DNA of 14,864 nucleotides from Methylophilaceae bacterium UBA5127 (GTDB lineage Bacteria > Pseudomonadota > Gammaproteobacteria > Burkholderiales > Methylophilaceae). The stretch lies in contig DHYP01000059.1 of NCBI GenBank assembly GCA_002414145.1, positions 63,224-78,087 of the forward strand, read 5' to 3'. Under the pieces are notes generated by a model, which was not told the DNA's origin, ran no database searches, and worked only from the letters and a program-made list of their open reading frames with translations. This document shows, piece after piece, positions 7,740 to 14,864 of this stretch (the first letter of the stretch is position 1; the number at the start of each line of letters is the position of its first letter). The position numbers were made by a program, and so were the translations under genes.

Positions 7740-9485
7740 ATGCCTAATAATTTATTTGTAAGCTTACAAAAACATTCGGTTTTAGCTTTAACTTCCCTCG
7801 CTCTCACCGCGCTGATGTGCGCGGTGCCTTTTTTGCAAAGTTTTCAACTTGATTTAATTTATTCCTTTAATGTTCAAATGTGTAGTGCAGCACTGGGCTT
7901 GCTTGCTTGCTTGGTGTTATTGCGTCCGATATTCTGGCGTCCGCTTTATTTTCCTGTGATTGCTTTAGTTCCTGTAGGGTTAATACTGATACTTGCATTA
8001 CAAGTATGTTTTGGTTTGATGAGCTATTGGCAGCAACACTTTTTAATAGGTCTGTATTTATTTTGGACGTTATTAATGATGCTGTTGGCTATAGCGCTAT
8101 GTCGAGAGTTTGAATTAGCTAAAATTGTTCCCGTACTGGCTTGGGTGGTATTTATTGCTGGAGTGACCAGTGCTGTGATTACAGTAGCAAAACCGATTAG
8201 TGTTAGTCTAGGTGTTGTAGAGTCCTTAAATCAATCTAAGCAATTAGCCAATTTTCTAGCGTTATCTCTGGCTTCATTACTCTACTTATTAAATACAAAA
8301 CGCGTTCCTATCAGTGTTGCTATGATGGTAGGCACGCTGCTTTTATTAGCACTTGTTATCAGTCATCAATATTTGAGTTGGTTGTATCTTGCCATATTGT
8401 CAGTTGCAACATGGTTACCCATAAAAGATAAGAGAATGTTGCCTTGGCAATCGGTATGGCTGATTACAATTTTTGTTATATGGCAGTTGCTATTGCCCCA
8501 AATCAGCATTCTTGGAGATCATGTTTTTTCAAAGGAAGTTCATCCAGCCAGTTTAGACTTGTATTGGCAATATTTAGATGAAGCATGGCAGATATTCTTA
8601 AATTATCCGTTACTTGGTGCGGGTTGGGGGCAGTTCGGCTGGCAAGACTTTCAGCTTGCTGAGGCTTATCCGCAGCATACAGGATGGATTAAGCACCCTC
8701 ATAATTTAATTCTTCAACTACTTGCCGAAACTGGATTGGCAGGCACGGTTATCTTTATTTTGGGCTTAGTGTTTTGGTTAAAACGCGGGTTGCAAGAGGA
8801 TGTAAGTGCAGAACGCAGATGGATATACACCGCACTTAGCTTGTTGTTTGTGTATGCGATGTTCGACGATGGGTTGAGTGACTTACATGTGTTAGGCTTG
8901 TTTGCTTTGATGTTAGGCTTGTTAGAGGCGCGTGTTTATAAAGTATTGCTTGAGTGGGGACATTTGATTGCAGGGTTGGTGATTGTATTGAGCGGTTTTG
9001 CTTTATATCAGCACACTACACATTATAAAAAACTGCAATATTGGTATGCGCAGAATAGTTTCGAACGCATTACTGATAATCAGGCAAGACCCATGTTAGC
9101 GCAAATGGGCGAGTTGCGTCATCAATCACTTTTAACCCCTTATATTGATTTAGCCATTGTGCGCGCTTTGCCAAACAGCCCAACCTTAGTCAGTGATAAG
9201 CTTAGTCTGAATACGCAGTTAATCCAGCATAGTCCGAATGCGCAAGAGGTCTATACTCAGGCCGAATTACTTGCGTTAGCGGGTAAAACAATACAAGCCA
9301 AACAGCAATTACAGCGTGCACTGATCAGGCACCCAGACCATCTTTACCATTTTACGATGCAATTGTTAAAAAATCAGACCAAAGAGACATTGCCATTGCT
9401 GCATATGATAGTGAGGCATAACCGTCAGTTTATGCAAGACCAAAAGAATCAGAAAAATCCCAAAGTCAGCGGGAAAAACTCCTAA
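7740..9485 (+). CDS. O-oligosaccharyltransferase / O-antigen ligase family protein (PglL/WaaL, Wzy_C type)
   Basis: Polytopic inner-membrane enzyme, 581 residues from ATG 7740. Members move a lipid-linked glycan to pilin Ser/Thr (PglL, TfpO) or to lipid A core (WaaL). About a dozen hydrophobic segments are visible. The diagnostic part is the large periplasmic loop and Wzy_C motif: GAGWGQFGWQDF, then KHPHNLILQLLAETGLAG, with candidate catalytic His319 and His321. A soluble C-terminal region (about 420-581) contains a helical, TPR-like stretch near AEVYTQAELLALAGKT-type sequence. An in-frame ATG at 7692 would add 16 residues but lies inside the 3' arm of a hairpin, so 7740 is preferred; neither start has a good ribosome-binding site. 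The prepilin gene 215 bases downstream argues for a pilin-glycosylation role rather than LPS. This is inference from context. Confidence 0.85.
   Translation: MPNNLFVSLQKHSVLALTSLALTALMCAVPFLQSFQLDLIYSFNVQMCSAALGLLACLVLLRPIFWRPLYFPVIALVPVGLILILALQVCFGLMSYWQQHFLIGLYLFWTLLMMLLAIALCREFELAKIVPVLAWVVFIAGVTSAVITVAKPISVSLGVVESLNQSKQLANFLALSLASLLYLLNTKRVPISVAMMVGTLLLLALVISHQYLSWLYLAILSVATWLPIKDKRMLPWQSVWLITIFVIWQLLLPQISILGDHVFSKEVHPASLDLYWQYLDEAWQIFLNYPLLGAGWGQFGWQDFQLAEAYPQHTGWIKHPHNLILQLLAETGLAGTVIFILGLVFWLKRGLQEDVSAERRWIYTALSLLFVYAMFDDGLSDLHVLGLFALMLGLLEARVYKVLLEWGHLIAGLVIVLSGFALYQHTTHYKKLQYWYAQNSFERITDNQARPMLAQMGELRHQSLLTPYIDLAIVRALPNSPTLVSDKLSLNTQLIQHSPNAQEVYTQAELLALAGKTIQAKQQLQRALIRHPDHLYHFTMQLLKNQTKETLPLLHMIVRHNRQFMQDQKNQKNPKVSGKNS
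7805..7834 (+). other. Terminator-like hairpin inside the 5' coding region of the PglL-like gene
   Basis: CACCGCGC (7805-7812), loop TGATGT, GCGCGGTG (7819-7826), then CC and six T (7829-7834). The 8-pair GC-rich stem with a T-tract looks like an intrinsic terminator although it is translated. It could also pair with GTGCGGTG at 7716-7723 (one wobble), which would prevent it forming. Confidence 0.4.
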
Positions 9486-9552
9486 CTTAATTCGGGATAA
9501 CTTGAGTATCGAGAGATTAGGCCACTCTTTAATATAGCTCCCACACATGCAG

Positions 9553-9580
9553 AACGGGTTTGATGAACATTCAACCTGTT
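9553..9580 (+). other. Imperfect inverted repeat between the PglL-like and first prepilin genes
   Basis: AACGGGTT (9553-9560) and AACCTGTT (9573-9580) pair over eight positions with one wobble around a 12-base loop. No T-run follows. The 215-base gap holds no promoter I can call with confidence. A weak TTGATG at 9560-9565 lacks a good -10. Confidence 0.3.
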
Positions 9581-9700
9581 TACTAGATACAGCCATAAAT
9601 ACAAGTGGTAGAGGCTAGAGGCATGTAGGAGGGTAAAGCGAGCTAAGTTTAGTTTGCGATACTTAAAAGTGTTTAATTAAATATTTTGGAGAAGTAAAAA

Positions 9701-10615
9701 ATGAAAAGATCAATGTTTGATAAAAAACAAAAGGGTTTTACCCTTTTAGAGCTGCTAGTGGTCATTACACTGCTAGCTATCTTATCAGTAGGTGCATTAG
9801 TGGCTTATGAAGGTATTGGCGATAACGCACAGGCAACAGCAGCAGCAAATAACACCTCTGGTGCGGACCGTGCCATTCGTAACTTCCGTGCAGTGACACA
9901 GAACTATCCTAACCAATGGGATAATTTGGTGACTGATGCAGGTGCAAAACCAGCTTTCTTAGCTGCCGACACAGCAGCTGCATTCTCTAACTGGGCTATC
10001 CCAGCACCAGCTACAGCTTTCCGTACTGCGCTTGATGCTGCGTTTGCTAAGGTAGGTATTACTTCGATTCAACAGCGTACTGTAGCAACAACTACAGCAG
10101 GTGTTGAACCAAACTTACAACATAATGAAGGCGCTGTTGGTGGTGATGCTGTTGAAACAGTTGTTACAGCAGCTACATTCGATAACGTTGCAATCTTGCC
10201 TACATTTGGTACTGCGGCCTGCTCTGTAGCTGGTGTTGCTTTGCCTGTTACAAAAATTGACGGTACAACTGCGGTTGCCGCAGCTGATGGCGCTCGTCAA
10301 AACGTCATTAACGATAATTTGGAAAGTAATGAATGTAACTTGGTTATTGCGCTAGGTTTTGGTCACGATGCTGCACATAGCACATCAGGTACATCAGTAG
10401 CGATTTCTACAGCGCCTACATTTGTAAGCAAAGACATCAATCCTAACAACGCTTATGCACGCTATATTGCACTATTCCATGTGGGTGCTGATGGCAATGC
10501 GGATAATAACATTACAGATGCTGAAGTTTTCACAACACCGCGTCTTTTAGCTGTAGTTGATACAGAAGGTCATATGATTGATGAAAACATTGCTGCGCAA
10601 AATCCAGTTAACTAG
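9701..10615 (+). CDS. Type IV prepilin / major pseudopilin-like protein
   Basis: Filament subunit of 304 residues. The prepilin site is classical: short basic leader MKRSMFDKKQKG, cleavage after Gly12, then FTLLELLVVITLL with Glu at mature position 5. The hydrophobic N-terminal helix runs about 13-40. The large C-terminal head is rich in Ala and Thr and has only two cysteines, C174 and C212, which could form one disulfide. Segments rich in Ala/Pro (near WAIPAPAT) and Ser/Thr (near STSGTSVAISTAPT) are plausible O-glycosylation zones for the transferase encoded just upstream. The start is fixed by GGAGAAG at 9688-9694. Strong ribosome-binding site, short leader and first position suggest the major subunit; the head is not recognisable as a known pilin class. 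Confidence 0.88.
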   Translation: MKRSMFDKKQKGFTLLELLVVITLLAILSVGALVAYEGIGDNAQATAAANNTSGADRAIRNFRAVTQNYPNQWDNLVTDAGAKPAFLAADTAAAFSNWAIPAPATAFRTALDAAFAKVGITSIQQRTVATTTAGVEPNLQHNEGAVGGDAVETVVTAATFDNVAILPTFGTAACSVAGVALPVTKIDGTTAVAAADGARQNVINDNLESNECNLVIALGFGHDAAHSTSGTSVAISTAPTFVSKDINPNNAYARYIALFHVGADGNADNNITDAEVFTTPRLLAVVDTEGHMIDENIAAQNPVN

Positions 10616-10625
10616 AAGTTAATGT

Positions 10626-10651
10626 AACGCACTGATTTAAATTAGTGTGTT
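10626..10651 (+). repeat. 26-base imperfect palindrome after the first prepilin gene
   Basis: AACGCACTGATTT (10626-10638) and AAATTAGTGTGTT (10639-10651) are fully complementary if two G-U pairs are allowed. It lies 10 bases after the stop codon and directly before the larger hairpin. Confidence 0.45.
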
Positions 10652-10657
10652 CATTAA

Positions 10658-10696
10658 ACACCAACAAGGTGGCGTCTCAGCGCTACCTTTTGGTGT
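10658..10696 (+). other. Long stem-loop between the two prepilin genes
   Basis: The arm at 10658-10674 pairs with 10681-10696 over 16 positions, with one G-U pair and a single bulged C (10665), around the loop TCTCAG. No T-run follows. The likely role is mRNA 3'-end protection or partial termination that raises expression of the first prepilin over the downstream genes. A poor T-tract argues against a simple terminator. Confidence 0.6.
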
Positions 10697-10733
10697 ATCT
10701 AATAATAAGTAAAGTAGTAGAGGGGTTAAATCA

Positions 10734-11834
10734 ATGCTTAAGTTTTATCTAAGCCTACCATTGCACCATATTGCCCAACAGCGATATGGCTTTTTGCCTT
10801 GTGGGCATTTAGCTAAGCCTTTTGCTGGGTACTTAGGTCAAGCAAAGTGTCAGCAAGGTTTTAGCTTGTTAGAGTTGCTGGTGGTGATTAGTTTGCTAGG
10901 TATCGTAGGGCTTACTGCTACTACTTATATTATCGACACAGGTGAAATCAAGCGCCAAGATGAAACTACCCAACGTTGGGATGCCATACGCAAAGCCATT
11001 ATTGGCGAACCCAATTTAAGTTTAAACGGCTCACCTTATGTGAGTGGTTATGTGGCTGATATGGGACGTTTGCCTAGTAATATTCAAGAGTTGTTTGTGC
11101 AAGGGTCACAGCCTGCTTGGACAGAGATTAATTTATATACTGCTGGTACTGGTTATAGCGCAGCCCTTGGTGGTGGTTGGCGTGGTCCATATTTATATAC
11201 AGCGGGTAGTCGGTTTTATCGGGATGGGTGGAATAACGAGGATGGTAATGCAGCAAACGATACGATTAACTTTGGCTGGAATGTCACTTTAACTGGAACC
11301 GCGCCTGATTATACGGATATTGCGATACAAAGCTTAGGTGATGATAACCTAACAGGCGGTATTGAGTTTAATGAAGACTTTCCATCAAATGCCGCACAAA
11401 ACATGGTGAGTTACAACGAATGGACGTTAAGTACAGCGCCTATAACCTTCAACATAAATTTTAATAAAGCTGTTACAAGCATCCCTCTTGATACATCTTC
11501 AAGCCTACAGTCATTTGAATTGAGAATTTATCGCTATGTAGATGATGGCGGTAACACGGCTGATATTAATGATGTTGATATTACGTCTGCTGATAGCACT
11601 TTTACATTAACTCCAAATGCAACCTCTGCGCCAACACAAACGCTTACTCCTACTGCAAACTTACCAGTGGGTAGAGTAGCGGCGGTAATCTGGTGTACTA
11701 ATAATACCCCAACGGTAACTACAGATGATGCTATTTATGATGGTGACTGTGATACCACTTATCAACATGCTCCAGTTTACTTCACGCTAAACCATAATAC
11801 CTCTCAAATCACAATAACTTGGAATCTCCCTTAG
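10734..11834 (+). CDS. Second prepilin-like protein with an unusually long leader
   Basis: Filament or minor pseudopilin subunit of 366 residues. The prepilin motif QQG then FSLLELLVVISLLG is clear, with cleavage after Gly42 and Glu at mature position 5. The 42-residue leader is much longer than the usual 6-30 and contains Cys23 and Cys39. The start is nevertheless well supported: GAGGGG at 10720-10725 sits eight bases before the ATG, and the alternative TTG at 10794 has no ribosome-binding site. After the hydrophobic helix comes a GspG-like part (LPSNIQELF, GWRGPYL, FYRDGWNNED). A Thr/Ser/Asn-rich, probably beta-sandwich C-terminal part follows, with two cysteines near the end (VIWC, DGDC). 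It lies 10 bases before the PilM-PilN-like gene and is probably co-transcribed with it. Confidence 0.85.
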   Translation: MLKFYLSLPLHHIAQQRYGFLPCGHLAKPFAGYLGQAKCQQGFSLLELLVVISLLGIVGLTATTYIIDTGEIKRQDETTQRWDAIRKAIIGEPNLSLNGSPYVSGYVADMGRLPSNIQELFVQGSQPAWTEINLYTAGTGYSAALGGGWRGPYLYTAGSRFYRDGWNNEDGNAANDTINFGWNVTLTGTAPDYTDIAIQSLGDDNLTGGIEFNEDFPSNAAQNMVSYNEWTLSTAPITFNINFNKAVTSIPLDTSSSLQSFELRIYRYVDDGGNTADINDVDITSADSTFTLTPNATSAPTQTLTPTANLPVGRVAAVIWCTNNTPTVTTDDAIYDGDCDTTYQHAPVYFTLNHNTSQITITWNLP

Positions 11835-11844
11835 AAAGTAGGGC

Positions 11845-13641
11845 ATGCTGTTGAATCAATACTTAGAAAAAATCCCATTTTTGAATTCAGTAAATGATGT
11901 GATGGTGTGTGAGGCAGATGCCATTGGTATGCGTGCAGCCGTATTTCACCGTAACCGAGATGTGTTGACGATTGCTTTAGAGGCGCATGCCGATGCTATT
12001 GATTTAACCAGTGCTGTTGCTGAGTTAGTACAACAATTACGCAGACAAGGTTGGGTTGGCAAGCAGGCTTTGCTGTTAAACCCTGCAGTGGTACAAAGTT
12101 TAATTGAGTTACCTATTCCACCAAAAAACAAATTGTCGCCTCAACAAATCGCAGAATCGGTACGTTGGGAGTTAGAGCCTTATTTAACGCAACAATTACG
12201 TTATTTGAGTATTGGTCAAATTTTATTGCAAAACAGGTTTATTAAGCAGGAGCAGATTGAAGAGATTTTAGCGCAGCAAGAAATGACTAACGTAAGTAAA
12301 GACCGAGAAGTGCTTTATAAACGCTTTGGTGAGTTGGCAATAGCGCTGGGTTATGTAACGCAGTCACAGCTTGATAAATGTTTATTAAAACAAGCTTGGT
12401 TTATGACTAAAGGGGACGATATTCAGTGCGGTTGGGCGTCGCAATCGCAACAAGCTAACCCTGAAACCAATTTATTCGCATGGCTCGCCGTGGGGATGAA
12501 TAAAAACTTATTACGTCAATGGCAGGCAGCGTTTTCATCACAAGGCGTAAAGCTCAACTATTGTTATCCCATGTCAGGTAATGCATTTGCTGTTGTTGAA
12601 AAGTCTAAACAATCTTCCAAGCGACAAGAAGATACTACGCAAGATGATTTAGTGTTTGAGGTGCACGAATCATTAATCACTGAGATACATCTGCAAAATG
12701 GGCAGTTAAAAAGTCTGCAACACCTTGCCTTACAGGCAGAGCAAGCATTGAGTGTGATCAGTGATTATTACCACCAATTAGGATTGGAGAGCATAAACAG
12801 CATTAGTTTAATTGATGCGTTTAGCAGAAGTGAGCAAGAGGTCGCGCAGCTAGCTGCAGACTTACAAAATGTGGTGTCTCAACCTGTGAGTACTTATGGC
12901 AGATTAGGACATAGTGCACATTTAGGTTTTAAGGCAGTAGCACTACACTTTATGCAGCCCAAATTGGCTTTATCTGTTGCCGCAGTGCCTGTAGACGAAG
13001 TGCAACCACCCTTAATGCAACGTCCTGTGGTGCGTAGCATATTAGCAAGCTTAATCATGCTCAGTTTATTAGGGCTAGCGGAAGGTAGCTTGCAAGTCCG
13101 TCAATATATGATTGAGTCAGAAAAAGTGCAGGTAGACCGAGACTTGGCAAAAATCAATCAAGCAATTGCGCGTGTGCAAGCAAAAGTGGATAAGGTTAAG
13201 AAGCTCAAAGTGAGTATTAAAGAAAAACAAGAGGAAATCAAAGAGCTTAATAACTCAATTGATCTGCTTTCTATACAGTTACCCAATAGAAATCAATCAC
13301 TTACAAACTTATTAAATGAGCTGAATAGAACCGTCTCTGAGGATGTGGTGATTGATAAGATTGCTGAAGACACTATTTTGGGATTTAGCATGAATGCATG
13401 GTCTATTAATGAAAAGTCTGCCCAAGAGTTCATTAAAAGCTTACAAATTGCAATTCATCCATTAGGTTATAAATTAAAAGATATTACCGTGACAGAGCAA
13501 ACTGGTCGGTTAGGATTATTAGGATACGCAGTCAACTTTAATATGACTTCACTTAATGATGAGGCGTGGAATAAGGCGAAGCTTCAGTCTGGAGTAGGCT
13601 CAGTTTCAACAGCCAATAGTGCAACTATAGGGAGCAGATAA
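11845..13641 (+). CDS. PilM-PilN (GspL-like) fusion protein with an inserted MshEN/T2SSE_N-like motif pair
   Basis: Inner-membrane platform protein, 598 residues. Residues about 10-120 resemble the PilM/GspL cytoplasmic actin-like fold (SLIELPIPPKNKLSPQQIAE, then VRWELEPYL). Residues 122-145 and 160-183 form two 24-residue helical motifs with the pattern of MshEN/T2SSE_N domains. The actin-like part seems to resume to about 385. A single transmembrane segment (about 396-413) is followed by a Lys-rich coiled coil (421-475) and a PilN/GspL-like periplasmic domain (476-580). The stop overlaps the next start (TAATG), so the two are translationally coupled. The start is slightly uncertain: AGAAAG (11833-11838) fits ATG 11845, whereas AGGG (11840-11843) better fits the TTG at 11851, two codons later. 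Separate pilM and pilN genes are the norm in type IV pili; fusion is GspL-like. Confidence 0.82.
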   Translation: MLLNQYLEKIPFLNSVNDVMVCEADAIGMRAAVFHRNRDVLTIALEAHADAIDLTSAVAELVQQLRRQGWVGKQALLLNPAVVQSLIELPIPPKNKLSPQQIAESVRWELEPYLTQQLRYLSIGQILLQNRFIKQEQIEEILAQQEMTNVSKDREVLYKRFGELAIALGYVTQSQLDKCLLKQAWFMTKGDDIQCGWASQSQQANPETNLFAWLAVGMNKNLLRQWQAAFSSQGVKLNYCYPMSGNAFAVVEKSKQSSKRQEDTTQDDLVFEVHESLITEIHLQNGQLKSLQHLALQAEQALSVISDYYHQLGLESINSISLIDAFSRSEQEVAQLAADLQNVVSQPVSTYGRLGHSAHLGFKAVALHFMQPKLALSVAAVPVDEVQPPLMQRPVVRSILASLIMLSLLGLAEGSLQVRQYMIESEKVQVDRDLAKINQAIARVQAKVDKVKKLKVSIKEKQEEIKELNNSIDLLSIQLPNRNQSLTNLLNELNRTVSEDVVIDKIAEDTILGFSMNAWSINEKSAQEFIKSLQIAIHPLGYKLKDITVTEQTGRLGLLGYAVNFNMTSLNDEAWNKAKLQSGVGSVSTANSATIGSR

Positions 13642-14393
13642 TGGCATTTGAAAAGATGACAAATCGGGAGCAAGTGCTGGTATTTATTGTAGTGGGTATA
13701 TTTGTGCTAGGTGCATACGGCTTAGTACGTTACCTGCCTGTCAACAAGAGCATTAATGAGTTAAATGCCAGTTTGGAGAAAAATAAACAGCAAGTGAAAG
13801 CCCCCAAGATTCCTGATGAACCAGTGGAGTATCCAGAAGATTTACAAGAGCGTGAGGCATTATTAGAGCAGCAGTTAGTGACTTTACGTAACAATATGGA
13901 TACCTATGAAAAAAATCTAGCGCCTATTGGAAGCCAAGATATGGTGCTCAAGATTTCTGAAGCAGCACGAGCAGCTAATGTAAAGGTGATTGAAAGTGTG
14001 CCTTACATAGTGCAACGTGCAAATGGTGAAGCTACCACTACACAAAATAAACCTAAGCTATCGAAACGCGCACAAAGGAAATTAGATCGTGAAGCGTACA
14101 AAAAAGCACGTAAGACAGGAAGTGTTGTTACCAGCGGTCCTACAGCTACGCAGGGTGCTATCCCTAAAGAAGGTGAGTTAATCTTTCATTTGGTGAATGA
14201 CTTTGAAGAAGCTAGGCCTTTACAAAAAATCAGCGTGGAAGGCATATTTTCTGACTTGCAAAATTTTATGCAAGCCATTTCGAATATGCCTTATCAAACC
14301 ACGATAGTGAAGCTTGATATTGATGTGAAGATTCAAACACCACCCCAAGGTGTTCCACAGCCGCTAATGGCCCGTATGATTATTGCAATGTAA
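13641..14393 (+). CDS. PilO/GspM-like inner-membrane platform protein
   Basis: 250 residues: a short cytoplasmic N-terminus, one transmembrane helix (about 9-32), a coiled coil (about 36-95), and a periplasmic domain ending IVKLDIDVKIQ, typical of the PilO/GspM ferredoxin-like fold. PilO pairs with PilN across the periplasm and links the platform to the secretin. An odd feature is a very basic stretch at about 137-160 (Lys/Arg about half of the residues) inside the periplasmic part. The ATG overlaps the stop of the previous gene by one base, and GGGAG at 13630-13634 gives good spacing. Assignment rests on architecture and gene order; sequence identity in this family is always low. Confidence 0.8.
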   Translation: MAFEKMTNREQVLVFIVVGIFVLGAYGLVRYLPVNKSINELNASLEKNKQQVKAPKIPDEPVEYPEDLQEREALLEQQLVTLRNNMDTYEKNLAPIGSQDMVLKISEAARAANVKVIESVPYIVQRANGEATTTQNKPKLSKRAQRKLDREAYKKARKTGSVVTSGPTATQGAIPKEGELIFHLVNDFEEARPLQKISVEGIFSDLQNFMQAISNMPYQTTIVKLDIDVKIQTPPQGVPQPLMARMIIAM

Positions 14394-14398
14394 TAACG

Positions 14399-14864
14399 AT
14401 GGCATTTAGCGCAGAACAACTTATTGATGCAGGCTTAAGGCAAAACATGATTCAAGCCGATATGCTGAATCAGTTACGCACTGAGGCCAGACGTAAACGC
14501 ATTGATGTATTGGATGCCGTTTGCGCGCATTACCGCTTGCCTATGAACTCATTCTATCGAGCAAGCGCGGAATCCAGAGGGCTGCCATTTATTGAGTATG
14601 AGCAGATGCAACTAGTTGATTTGGAAGCGCTTAAAAAAATTCCACAGGCATTAGTTAAACGTAAGGGTTACCTGCCAGTAAAGCTAGATAATGATCTAAT
14701 ACTAGCAACATTAGATCCTGATGATCGCGCGAGTATTGATACTGTGAGACGTGTTTTAGGTAAGCCATTTTCTGTGGCGATGGCAGAACCCAATACGCTC
14801 AATGCAATGTTAAATCGTGCTTATGACGCTATGAATATTAGTAATGCTGCTATGCCAACAACTA
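14399..14864 (+). CDS. PilB/GspE-type assembly ATPase, N-terminal part (runs off the window)
   Basis: An open frame of 155 codons from ATG 14399 to the window end without a stop. Residues about 1-50 are helical (EQLIDAGLRQNMIQADMLNQ). From about 58 a T2SSE_N domain is recognisable: ESRGLPFIEYEQM, LKKIPQALVKRKGYLPVKL, LATLDPDDRASIDTVRRVLG, then ANPNTLNAMLNRAYD-like sequence. This is the N-terminal module of the cytoplasmic hexameric ATPase that drives pilus or pseudopilus assembly. The Walker motifs would lie beyond the window, so ATPase activity is inferred. It starts five bases after the PilO-like stop and has no clear ribosome-binding site, so coupling is likely. Confidence 0.88.
   Translation, partial: MAFSAEQLIDAGLRQNMIQADMLNQLRTEARRKRIDVLDAVCAHYRLPMNSFYRASAESRGLPFIEYEQMQLVDLEALKKIPQALVKRKGYLPVKLDNDLILATLDPDDRASIDTVRRVLGKPFSVAMAEPNTLNAMLNRAYDAMNISNAAMPTT

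Noticed and set aside
9654..9682. TTGCGA / TTAAAT as a promoter of the first prepilin gene
   Set aside because: Transcription would begin inside the ribosome-binding site, leaving no usable leader. No convincing sigma54 (GG-N10-GC) element was found either.
11044..11292. Alternative-frame open frame inside the second prepilin gene
   Set aside because: It lies wholly inside a well-supported coding region and has no ribosome-binding site or recognisable domain.

Overview
The window reads as ordinary core chromosome on the left and an accessory surface-filament locus on the right, with every gene on the + strand. The order clpX, lon, hupB, tRNA-Val(UAC), tRNA-Asp(GUC) is typical of betaproteobacteria. 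The AT-leaning composition and the MoxY-like sensor start suggest Methylophilaceae (Methylotenera or Methylophilus type). That family assignment is inference; the sequence alone does not prove it. No insertion sequences, integrase, CRISPR array or rRNA were seen.

Left part (1-4376): the 3' two-thirds of clpX, then complete lon behind two tandem promoters, one sigma70-like and one with a good heat-shock (sigma32) match. Next come hupB with a TTGACA promoter and a GTG start, two tRNA genes, and a strong terminator. Middle part (4377-7590): a secreted, acidic protein with two PepSY-like repeats, flanked by its own promoter and terminator. It is followed by a NarX/LiaS-type sensor kinase (LapD/MoxY-like N-terminus) and its LuxR/NarL-type response regulator.

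Right part (7591-14864): a leader region rich in stem-loops, then a PglL/WaaL-type O-oligosaccharyltransferase, two prepilin genes, a large PilM-PilN (GspL-like) fusion, a PilO/GspM-like protein, and the start of a PilB/GspE-type ATPase that runs off the window. The last four genes are tightly packed, with gaps of 10, -1 and 5 bases. Together they encode most of the inner-membrane platform and substrates of a type IV pilus or type II secretion-like pseudopilus whose pilins are probably glycosylated by the neighbouring transferase. The prepilin peptidase, platform protein PilC/GspF and secretin are not in the window and would be expected downstream or elsewhere.

The most unusual points are: (i) a pair of 24-residue MshEN/T2SSE_N-like motifs inserted in the PilM half of the PilM-PilN fusion; (ii) a 42-residue leader on the second prepilin; (iii) a series of hairpins around the start of the glycosyltransferase that could act as an attenuator; (iv) a long hairpin between the two prepilin genes; and (v) a perfect inverted repeat at the predicted transcription start of the sensor-kinase gene.
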